64,000 nt of DNA from Branchiostoma lanceolatum (taxonomy: Eukaryota > Chordata > Leptocardii > Amphioxiformes > Branchiostomatidae), in assembly GCF_035083965.1 (NCBI RefSeq), contig NC_089727.1:17644769-17708768 (forward strand). The letters run 5' to 3'. Under the pieces are notes generated by a model. It saw nothing but the letters and a program-made list of their open reading frames with translations, was not told the DNA's origin and did no database searches. Every line of letters starts with the position of its first letter. Positions within the stretch are counted from its first letter, which is position 1. Position numbers and translations under genes: made by a program. Shown piece by piece: positions 45,616 to 55,936 of this stretch.

Positions 45616-45894
45616 TTATACAAAGAACAAATTCTTTCGAGATTTAACTTCGTTAACTTTATGTTGCCCAGTTTCAAAAGATTGTGTAACACTAGCACTG
45701 AAATTCTTCAATGTTTCTTTGTGGAAACTGGCGAAAATCGATGCGCGCGAGGACGTCAACCGTAAAATCAAGTCAACTTGATCTGAAATGAACGCTTTCT
45801 CGAGAAGAGCGAATGGATATGAATCAAATGCGTTTTGGGGGCAGACGGATGAAAATTCTATGCACGCAACAAACAAAATAATTACAGGAACCAT
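45616..45894 (-). CDS. Possible small secreted protein or first exon
   Basis: From the ATG at 45892-45894 a 92-residue frame starts MVPVIILFVACIEFSSVCPQ, a plausible signal peptide with cleavage after a small/polar run, followed by NAFDSYPFALLEKAF and later SRKNLFFV then stop. No homology recognised and no second exon identified. Isolated between repeats; it could be chance. Confidence 0.25.
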   Translation of the reverse strand: MVPVIILFVACIEFSSVCPQNAFDSYPFALLEKAFISDQVDLILRLTSSRASIFASFHKETLKNFSASVTQSFETGQHKVNEVKSRKNLFFV

Positions 45895-46249
45895 CCCGTG
45901 CAACGACCCAGCACTAATGCCGAGACAAAAGTATGAAAAAAAGTTTCCGTGATCTTTCAGCGGCTCCTACATTCGAAAACCGAAAGGTGCGATCCTCTTT
46001 TCGATGATAGAATGCCGTAAAAGAGTGATTTTGAAAGCGCTGTCCCAATACAAATCTATTCGTGCTGCAGCACGTGTTGTGACTTGTCGTGCGTATAGGT
46101 GTTACTTAGCCTCAAACAGGCTTTGGGCGTTGTAGAAAAGGGTTGTCAAAATAGGCTGCACCTCAGAAGCCTCTAATATGAGGCTATGGAAAACGCAGAT
46201 TTTTACATAATCTAGTGTGTGTCATTCAATAGTGTGTCATTCAGTCACT

Positions 46250-46535
46250 GAGTAATTAAACTTTGTCTTGATCTTGAATTGAATTAATCTTCTTTTTAAA
46301 GACTACTTCAAGACATCCTAAATTGTATTTACCTCATTAACATATCTATTCAGAGTTTTGGTATAAAACCTGGTGTTCTCAGTCCTATCGTTAGTCACTG
46401 ACGAAAGACAGTGGATACTGTCTGAAACGTCTGACTGTTTCAAAATCTTATCCAGTTGCTTGAGTAATTATTTTTGGCGTATCTTATTACCTGGATGTCT
46501 AACCTTCATCAATGTGTCATTCAATGTTCCTTGTG
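46250..46535 (+). mobile_element. Repeat with the best-preserved hammerhead-like motif
   Basis: Matches the reverse complement of 10028-10260 over most of its length, then continues through TTGCTTGAGTAATTATTTTT to ACCTGGATGTCTAAC. The motif is at 46393-46436: AGTCA, CTGACGA, hairpin AGACAG/CTGTCT, GAAAC, GTC, TGACT. No coding sequence. Confidence 0.6.
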
Positions 46536-48655
46536 TCATTTTAGGAGATTCTAATTTTCATTGAGGAACTGTTTACAAGAAGCACAACTATACACCCTTT
46601 GTCTTTGAAAGACTAGCGCTAACCCTGTACTAGTAAACAAACACCCAATCACTTTGAAATGCCAAAATATACATAGCCTCTATAGCAGGCCTCTTAGCAG
46701 GGCTTTTGTTGACTTGTATATCGTGTGCTGTTTCCTGGCCGTATCCAGTTTCTAACTGTCACCCAGCCCAGCCCAAAGGTCTACTATGAAGACTAGAAAG
46801 TCGGTACAATAAGCACCCTGGCCTTGGTGCTGAAGTTGAAACCATCGTGTGTTGAATGTGTTATCAGTTTCCCGTTATCTTGAAGCAGACAGGCACTTAT
46901 TCTATCACAACGCCGATCGACTCTAGCGACTTAAAGGAAATGGAAAAAGGTCTTTCGCTTGAGCAGCTGACGTAAAATATCTCCATTTCACAAAGTCCTG
47001 TATCAGATGAAATCCTTCAGACTAGTCCTCTTGAAAGAAGCTATTCACGACAGGCGAGTTTGAAGGGGATTTCTAGGTCAAATTTTAGAATACATCCTCG
47101 CGCTAGATAAAACCGGCATAGATGGCTGTAAAGAAATTAGGCAAACCATGAATTTTATCATCAAAGCAGCCGCAATAAAACGAACAAACATTTTCGGAAG
47201 CTTTGTCGAAATGAAAATGCAGCTACAAGAGTCGTTCCGATTCATGCGAGTCGAAATCTTCTACTTTTATAAATATTCTATATCATAAAGAAACGATCTT
47301 ATAGCTACAGACACCCGTAGGCATGTACCCAAGATAACCCGAAAAGTAGTATAAGACTGGTTTTATTGTTCAATGATCTCATTAGCAGCTATGAGACTGA
47401 ATTGACGAGACACATTAAATTTCATTTAAAACAACTATATGTACTTCATTGCATCCGCAATAATTAAAAAAAATACTTGTTAAAATAGACAATACACACA
47501 AGATAAGCTTCTTCTCGTAACACATATAGTCGTGGATTTCTTAAATGTTCAGAATGCGAATCATGTATGGTAACGCACTGTTCATAGTTCTGCCATATTA
47601 AGGGTCAAGTTTATGTGACGACCGTGATTGCCGGACACCGATGTTCCCTCTAGTTGGTGGAAGTAGGTGCTAGAATTGACCTGAGCGAACAAGCTTCTTC
47701 GTAAACGACTCTGTCAGAGTTCTATGTCGTGAGTTGAGGGTTGGCAGCCCCAAAAGAGAGCAAGCAGTGGTGTACGATGTGTATTCAACACCCAGGATGA
47801 CGCGCAGGGCTCTTTTTACCCTAAAAGATCATAATTCTACATATCCTTCTAAAGCTCGCCCGATGTCCAGTGTGGCACGCTGAGTGAAACGGTCGTTCTG
47901 TGTATATCTCTGCTCCGCACCTGTGCGCGTAAACGGTTCACGGGTAATGGATGTTTTCATGAGCTAACTTGACATTTGGCTTTATGGGGCTAGGGGAGGT
48001 TTGAATGCAGCATTAAATGCATAGCCGGGCATCGTCAAAACTTCCCCAGCATTCCTAACACTATCAGTACTAACTACCAACAGGGTGGGGTGCGGGTGTG
48101 TGTGTTGGGGGTGGGGTTGGGTGGTGTCAGAGACTGAGAATGTTTAACGATACAAGTAAACCTGGTACTGAAATATTATAGATAACGTATATGGGTCACC
48201 CAAGTTAAATTTGTTTGTCACTAAAAGAGACTGTTAAGGCCAATGGGCATCAAGACATCGTTGTATAGACTAGATTTATTATTGAAAATAAATATACGTT
48301 GAACGAGGGGCGTTCAAATACGTTCTCGGCCTCACCCAGACACAACTCACATTTTGGGCCATAGTTATGAAGTGTGAAGCCTGAAATGAATGTCCACCAA
48401 AACTAACTAATTGCGATCATATCTATATAATATAACTTTGCAGGCGACACCATTGTGAAAATCAGTAACGTTAACAAAGATGAGAGAGAATGAAAAACTA
48501 TGGACAATTGAGCTGTGACCCGAGGTGCGCGGGTCAACTCGCCTCTTTTTTTTTTTCTCAAGATCTCTTTGAATACATGAAACACAATAATCAATCCCTT
48601 AAGACACAAGAATATAGAGACTCTGGGGGTTCAAATTGTGAGGTGTAAAGTTCAT
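46536..48655. other. Intergenic, nothing recognised
   Basis: No splice-supported exon, no clear repeat with defined ends. A short G/T-rich patch is at 48080-48125. Confidence 0.4.
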
Positions 48656-48656
48656 G

Positions 48657-48905
48657 GCGTCGATGTGGCGCAACGGTTAGAGCGTTGGACTGAGAACCAT
48701 TAGGTCCCGGGCTCGATACTCACCATGCCCTGACGTTGTGCCCTTGGGAAAGGCACTTAACACAATATTCCTCCCATGACAGTGGAGTGACGCTCGGCCC
48801 ACTGGGCCTTGTCGGCAAATCTGTCAAAATGTGTGCCAAAAACACACTCGGATTTGGCGCGCCAATGTGCAAAGCACCTGCACATTTGCCATATAGATCC
48901 GTAAG
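48657..48905 (+). mobile_element. tRNA-derived SINE
   Basis: Head GATGTGGCGCAACGGTTAGA (A box) and GGGCTCGATACTC (B box), then CTTGGGAAAGGCACTTAACAC. The rest of the body differs from the 11440/34552 type. Confidence 0.65.
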
Positions 48906-49855
48906 ATTTTTGTTCTAATTCTTATGGCTGTCATGTTTGATAATTTTGAGGTAGTTTGACAACACAAATGGAAATATGATGAAGTAGTGGAGAGAGACCT
49001 GCATCACGCATACAAACGTTGCTATACAGGCCATGGTATGTGTTACAATGGTATCAACAGCTACCTTTGGTCACAGTGGTAACGTTTTATAAGGACATGG
49101 TAAATCTGATGAAGAATGCAACAACACGTCACTGCACCTCAAGAAGAGTGGTATGAGCAAACACTCATGTCGTTATGTACATATAAATCCGGCAGTAAAT
49201 CTCAAGTTAGTCCAACACTTCACAGCATTCTTTCGTACGATAAGTATATTAAGTACTTGCCCATGTCCAAATTTCAATAGGAAACAGGAAAAAGGTGGGA
49301 TTTTCTACTGTATATGAGCAATATTCCGACATGTATGCATGATTATTTCCTGTAAGACTTTTATGTTGCATTTGGCCAGATATGAGCTTCTGCGAAACAT
49401 TCTATTCAGAAAAAATGACAGGAAACGGGAAGGGCCAAAGTTATCTTCAGTACTTTGGCCAGAAATCGTGGCCATTTTGTTCTTGGTTAGGTGGTTAAAA
49501 GACTATTTATCTCATTGCCTTAATTCTGTGTAAGGTTTTTACTGTTAAGCTCTTTTGGAAGACACTGTGAAAAAACAACTTTTGATAAAAGTTTAGTTTC
49601 TTTCTATGAATGAAGCAAATTCAAGCTCAGGCTACATGGCATTGTATATTCTTAAATCCCCTAATGCATTTGATTATGAAGAATCTGAAATCTGACAATA
49701 ACCTCATAAGTGTATGTGAACTAGAGATGTCATGTACGTCCTGAAAATATTGTTACTACTTAACATTAATTCACTATTTCTTGAATGGTTAACATCAGAA
49801 TTTTCTCAAATTAGGACAAGCCATTTCACTAAAACATATTTGATTGCACTTTCAG
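48906..49855. other. Upstream flank of the DED-TRIM gene
   Basis: No coding exon seen. The acceptor TTGCACTTTCAG just before 49856 shows that at least one non-coding 5' exon should lie in or beyond this stretch; I could not place it. Confidence 0.35.
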
Positions 49856-52628
49856 ACGTACTTTGGACTGCAGAACTATGGCTGAACTTTCTGCCCTCAC
49901 TAGGCTGTACCTAAAAATTTCTGACAGCTTGTTGGAAAAAAATGTCAAGGATTTACGAGCCATACTAGGTAGGGAAGACATTCTTCCAGAGGCAGATCTT
50001 GAACATGCAACGCCTCTTGAGATGTTCTGCATGTTAGAGAAGGACATGAGAATTGGCAAAGGCAATCTTGGGTTGCTTGTGGAAATCTTAGAAAGTTTGA
50101 AGAAAGGAAAATTAGCAAAGGAATCTAAAGCTCTTGAGCTGCAGCAGAAGAAAGAAGGTATGTACATTTTGTGCAGTAACATTATAATGGGTAAAGTCAC
50201 AATCTAAGTGATAATCTATAATATGGTGACTGTCTCTTTCAATCACATCAATCAATTCTCAATAACTGATTATAAGGTACATGTATAACAATTTGACCAG
50301 ATAATTGATAAAGGAGAGTTGACTAAGGCTATGCGGTCTTTTACATATAGGGTTTGCGAATTGTAGTTTTGGTCAGGCTCTTTTTCTAAAAACTATCTTA
50401 TAGGCATGACAGCACGGAGTCTTCCAGAAGATGATCATGATAGTGAAGAGAAGTTGACATGTGAACTCTGTCTGAAGCTTTACACGGATCCAAAGCTTCT
50501 GCCCTGCCTGCACACCTTTTGTCTAAAATGTTTGGAAGAACTTGCAGAAAAGAGTGGAGAAGGGAAAAAATTTAGGTGTCCTGCTTGCCGCTCTGATGTG
50601 GAACTCCAGTGCACTGTATGGTCAGGAGGAGTTGCCAAACTCAGAAGTCACGTCTACATCAACAAACTGCTGGATTTCAAGAAGCTGAAACAAAGCAAGA
50701 AGTCTCAAGTTCTGTGTCAGATGTGCAAGACAGGTGCCAAAGTTCCAGCTCTATGTGGGAACTGCAACAAAATTTTGTGTAACAACTGTGTCACTGCACA
50801 CAATAATACACCAGCACTTAAAGATCATGTTATCATCACCTCGAAGTGCCTTGACAATTCCAGGGACAAATCACGATATGCTAGACCGATTTACTGCTCA
50901 AATTCCGAACATGAGGGCCTGAGCATGACCCATTATTGTGAACCATGTAAAACCCTCATCTGCGATTCCTGCACCAAACATGAACACAGGCCCGGGGAAA
51001 ACCATGACCCAAAAGAATTGAAGGAAGTAGCACCAAAATGTAAATCTTCAATGCAAGGCCTAATGGAGAAAACAGGGGAAGTCCTCTCAAAGATGAACAA
51101 TCAAGATGAAAGCCTGGACAGTCAAATCAAGTTCACAACAGAGAACTGTGAGCAGGTAGAGAAAGAAATCCAGCAGCATTTCATAATGTTGAGGTCAAAA
51201 CTAGATCAGGAAGAGAAAGAGATGATTACGCAGCTACAGAAGATAAAGAAGGACAGGGAAAATCAACTGGTTCAAGAAGTAGAAGAAAATAAGGGAAACA
51301 TCAAAAACACAAAAGAAGCACTTTCATTCTGTAGAAAAGTCTTAGATCGTGATTTCAATACAGAACTTTTGTATCTAAGGCAACTAATGGAAGAAAGGCT
51401 TGAGCAGCTGGCTTCAGAGCAAACAGGTAACATGCCTAAACCTTTGGTGGCTAATACAGCTGTGTTTTTCCAACCCTCAGATTTATCTAAGATTTCAGGA
51501 GGTTCCTTGTCAGTGTTAACATTCGAAGGTTTCACTATTAACATTGAGGAACAGGTAGTAGAGAGTTTGCCCTGCTCTGTCATAGTCACAGCTGATATGG
51601 TAGGTCTCATATTTGGGGATGTTGCACCACAGATAGAGGTGACCTCCCCCCAGGGCAAAACCACCCTGATACAGACAACACCGCAAACTAGTCAACTAGG
51701 GGTCTGGGGTGCAGAGTGGAGACCTCAGGAGTCAGGAAAACACACCCTGGGGGTCTGTATGGAAGACAAGAGAGACCTGGGTTCTCTCACTGTAGATGTG
51801 GGTAGTAACAACCCTGTACTGAAGATTGGGCAGGAGGGCAGCCAGCAGGGGCACTTTAGCAAACCTGTAGATGTAGCAGTCAGAGGGGACAGGCTGTATG
51901 TGGCTGATACTTGGAACGAGCGTGTGCAGGTGTTTGATCTGAAAGGAAAGTTTTGCTTCTCATTTTCAGTACCTGGACCTGCCACTGCAGTTGCAATTCA
52001 GACAGATGGCAACATAGTTGTAAAATCTGGGTTAGAAGTGATAACATTCTCATCATCAGGGGAATATCTGTACGAATTTGCTCTGAGTAAACATTGCACG
52101 AAGCCCTATGGCCTGGCAGTACAGAGGGATGGGAAGGTAGTTGTAGCTGATAAGGACAAACACAGCATCTTCCTGTTTGATAAACATGGGAAACTAGTGA
52201 GGGAGGCCGGAGGTCAGGGGAAGGTTCATGGGAAGTTTGACAAACCTTGTTTTGTCTGTGTGGATAAAGAAGACAACATCATTGTGTCGGATGAAGGCAA
52301 TGATTGTGTCCAGGTGTTTGATAAGAATTTGAACTTCAAACATAAGTTTGGTCAGGAGGGCAGACAGCCACAGGACATGTGTGCTCCTCTTGGGGTTTCA
52401 GCTGACAATAGGGGGAACATAGTTCTGGCAAACACTGGGGGTGAAATTGATGATGTTGGACACAGTGAAAAGCTTCAGGTGTTCTGTGCAGATGGCACCT
52501 GGGTTGCCACCATCAGCAGTGAGGGGGACAAACTGAACTGGCCCCACGGGGTGGCTGTGACAGAGGATGGTCATGTGTTTGTATCTGATACTAGAGACCA
52601 CTGTGTCAGGAAGTACAGATATATGTAA
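49856..52628 (+). CDS. DED-RING-B-box-coiled-coil-NHL protein (TRIM-NHL type), two coding exons
   Basis: Predicted E3 ubiquitin ligase with a death-effector domain, cytosolic, 834 residues. Exon 49856-50157 (ATG at 49878) joins exon 50404-52628 in phase 1. Residues 1-85 form a DED-like six-helix region (LYLKISDSLLEKNVKDLRAI ... EMFCMLEKDMRIGKGNLGLL). A C3HC4 RING is at about 113-156 (CELC...CLHTFCLKC...CPACR), B-box 1 at about 196-240 (CQMC...CGNC...CNNC), B-box 2 at about 250-295 (HYCEPCKTLICDSC...H), a coiled coil to about 425, a filamin/Ig-like stretch at about 440-560, then NHL repeats (HFSKPVDVAV, KPYGLAVQ, WPHGVAV) forming a propeller. The RING zinc ligands look intact. An ATG at 50406 would give a DED-less TRIM, but splice phase supports the fused form. 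Closest vertebrate class is TRIM2/3/56-like; the DED is not part of those. Confidence 0.88.
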
Positions 52629-52674
52629 CCGTACAGAATGCCCTGGGTACAGGGGCTGTCATTCCTTTATATAA

Positions 52675-52735
52675 GTCACTCACTCACTAACTCACACACA
52701 CACACTCACTCACTCACTCACTCACTCACATACTT
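52675..52735. repeat. CTCA/CA microsatellite
   Basis: CACTCACTAACTCACACACACACACTCACTCA-type tandem tetranucleotides in the presumed 3' UTR of the DED-TRIM gene. Confidence 0.9.
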
Positions 52736-52739
52736 ATTC

Positions 52740-53920
52740 TCATTCTCTGACTCAATCTCTCAATTACTTTCATTCATCCATTCACTTCTTCTCTCATTCA
52801 ACCTCACTCCTTTTCTCATTTACTAAATCGAATATACAAGTTCAAAGTTAGCTTTGGGGCAGAAAGGGTGTTATAACAAGTAATGTTGAAAGTTTTATTT
52901 TGGCCATTATCAACTTTTATAAACTGAGGGGAGGGGCCAGCTGTTCTAGTCTTTTTTTGCTTAAAATTTTTTCTATGATTTTTTTTCATCGTTTTTCTGT
53001 TATATGCGCTTCTGTTTTGAACTTTTGATCCACCTGTGCTAATTGGCACATTACTTACTATATAATAGATTGAATTAAAATTAAGAATGCAATATGTTTA
53101 AAATGGAAAGTAAAAAGTACTGCTATATGTACTGATGTTGACAACATGTAAAACTAATTGAATATGAAATGTTTGTTTGAACTTTATTACTTGACAACTG
53201 AATATGATAATGAATGTCTCAACTACAAATCTGCTTGACAGTAACTGTAAAAGATGTCTGGCATGCTAGAAAATAACGCAAATAACTAAGAAACTACTAC
53301 CAAATGAATGTAAGTATTACAACTTTTTGTCATGTGAGGATATAGTTTGAGATGAATCATAAACAAAATGTACATACATTTCTGTACATACGATAAATAG
53401 GCCATGACAAATTCATGCCATAATGTATGTGTACACTGTATGTACCAAGTAATGTAACAGTGATTTCAGGTTTATTGTTGACTTTTTGACTGTATCAAAC
53501 ACATTTGACTGTTTTATGTGCACAGTAACTAATTCTTAGTTTAGCTATCAGAATTTAGCAAAAATGTTTATTTCACTCAGTGTACTTAGAAGTCACAAGC
53601 ACTGTTACTAAATGTATTATGCTTGGAGAAGTTTCAACAAAAAAGCAACGAAACCTACTTGTTCATTTGATTATCTTTGATTATTTTTGCTAACGTCAGA
53701 TTAAATTAAATTGGTCATTTACAACTATAGAATCACACCAATTCCTCATTGATTATGGAAATTAGGTCCTTATTTACATACCATCTATATCTCTTAGTAG
53801 TCCTCTCTAAAGTTTCAACTGATGCATGTCACGTTTCAAAGTCCTAGCATGAAATGCAGCCAAATACTTTTTCCTCATTAATAATGTAAATTAGGTCCTG
53901 ATTTGTATAATGTGATCGGA
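52740..53920. other. 3' flank of DED-TRIM gene, AT-rich
   Basis: Probably 3' UTR then intergenic DNA. No exon recognised. TCATTGATTATGGAAATTAG and CATTAATAATGTAAATTAG near 53745 and 53880 are two related ~130-bp-spaced words, suggesting an old local duplication. Confidence 0.35.
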
Positions 53921-53924
53921 TCAA

Positions 53925-54125
53925 TCCGAGGTGTGGCTCTCCTCAAACGTGGGACCTCCATTTAACGTCCTATATGAGGGACGTCCCTAACCGAAGCTAG
54001 GTACTCATTTTCACCTGTGAGTGAAGTGAGGAATTTAGGGTGAAGTGTCTTTCATATCAGTGGTTTCGGACCCGGTACCTCTCAGTTCTGGGAAAAACAC
54101 CCTACCAATTGTGCAACATGAGGGC
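53925..54125 (-). mobile_element. SINE, reverse copy
   Basis: Complement of the 34552 type: GTGGCTCTCCTCAAACGTGG, ACGTCC-TATGAGGGACGTCC and GTACTCATTTTCACCTG in the expected reverse order. Confidence 0.65.
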
Positions 54126-54308
54126 ACTTACAATAACAATAAGATTATGTTAAATGAACACTTTTTTGGCAACACCTCTTGAGTGGATGCATTCTTATGC
54201 GCATTTTGGAATGCACCAGAATGGACAATGGGCAAGCATCTTCCACACTTTCAGAGCGTGTCATTGATGACCATTGTGTCATATCTTCAGTTTGTTTTAT
54301 CAACACAT

Positions 54309-54427
54309 CAATTGCACCCTCGTTGAACCAGGGCCACTCCGCTCCACGTTACATCGCTCGCGTATTGCCAATACACGAGCGATGTAACGTGGAGCGGAGT
54401 GGCCCTGGTTCAACGAGGGTGCAATTG
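54309..54427. repeat. Near-perfect palindrome, about 57-bp arms
   Basis: Left arm from CAATTGCACCCTCGTTGAAC to ATCGCTCGCGTATT; right arm AATACACGAGCGATG to GTTCAACGAGGGTGCAATTG, with one short mismatch and almost no loop. Probably a young foldback element; flanking duplication is unclear. Confidence 0.9.
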
Positions 54428-54639
54428 CATAAAAACACATAAGAGACACCATACCAACATTACGTTAGATCTACTTTATTCTCAGCTCCCTTCTCGCTTC
54501 ATAGAAGTCATCTGTGTATCAACAACTGTCTGTACACTGCTGGGGGTGGCTACCTGTCAATCAACTGTCACAGGACCAATGATATCATGCCCAGAGACAA
54601 ACCAATCAGATGGAGATTCTTCTGAATAGTTTTGCTACT

Positions 54640-54815
54640 GGTAACATGGTTTAAACTGCACATGTGCATTGTGGGTAATATGTCAAAGGTGAAGGCCCAT
54701 GAGACATAAACAAAACATGTCTGACATGGTCTAGACAAGATCTGTTTACAACTTAGGAGCCGTCAACTCTGACCTTGTGCATGTGCAGTCTAAACTTTGA
54801 ACTGGCTTATTGAGT
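54640..54815. mobile_element. MITE of the TGTCAAAGGTGAAGGCCC family
   Basis: Left half AAACTGCACATGTGCATTG and TGTCAAAGGTGAAGGCCC; right half TTGTGCATGTGCAGTCTAAA and GAACTGGCTTA. Degenerate relative of 19145/19355. Confidence 0.6.
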
Positions 54816-54819
54816 GCCA

Positions 54820-55936
54820 CTATCCACTGGCCCTATGGCAGTTGTTCGCTGACACATTCACATAACTGTACAACAACATACGGCTAGAAGAAATACAGTG
54901 CAGTACATGTGGGGTTTTACATACAGCATTCAGTGGTCGCTCCCAACGAACACTACAAAATAATGACTTTTACACATAGAAAAATAACAATCTGCCTATG
55001 TACGTTTAAAGTATGCATGCAACAAGTCTAGTATGGACAGCAAAATCAGCTCCAAATGTGAGTGGTATTGTTTGGCAGTTTTACAGAAAGACTTACAGAA
55101 ATCCCTACAAACTTAACATGAACCGTAGACATTGAAAGAAACTCAGCTCGAAATGCAAAGTGTGTTCTATCAAATGCTATGGCTCCAATAAATGTTAAAG
55201 ACAAAACAAAGAAACTGAAAAGTGCATGCTCACGTAATCATTTTCTAATAAGTTGATAGCTATAATTGCTTACAGCTTCTTGTGGACTACAATTGCTAGT
55301 ACATGCTTGCATATTGTGTGGCAAGCTGTAAAGGTGGCCTCTGTGACTTTGTTCATAGAGGCAATGGTCATGATTTAACATATACATGATTTAACTAAAA
55401 CCTGGAATTCACAAGTATCTTTCAATAACCCTTTGACACATGATTCTGTATAATTTGTAAAGAAAGACAAGAGATTTGTGCATTTTGAGCGGAAGGTGGT
55501 TTTTGAGAATATTTTTTCTTGAACAATTCCTTTCATCTTAATTTTTTTAAAATTTTTTTCTTGGAATATGCATTTTTTTGCTGTATTGCGTTTTTGATCT
55601 TTTTCTTTGCTGTTGTCACTGGTTTCAGAAGTTGAAGAAAAGTGAAAGAAAAAGAAAGTCATAGCTTGTCATGCTTTAAGATAAGAAACATAACTGAGAA
55701 AGCTGGAGACAAGTGCATGTATCTATTAAGTATCTAAAGCTTTTACAGGATACAGATACACTTTGTATATGTTACAACCACAATGATGTAACTGACATCG
55801 CTTGCACATGAATATCAATAAACAAGTTCTTCAGCACTCAAGTTTGTAGTCGAGCTCTACATCAGTTGTTCTTTTTTGGCGAAGCCTCAGGGGCGTAGCC
55901 GTTTGCACTTGTAATGTGAGTTTTTGTCTGTAGTGT
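54820..55936. other. Downstream flank of the zinc-finger gene at 55937
   Basis: AT-rich; presumably 3' UTR of the minus-strand gene plus intergenic DNA. A GGCGAAGCCTCAGGGGCGTAGCC motif at 55878 is a relative of the dispersed motif at 24957 and 32390. Confidence 0.35.
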
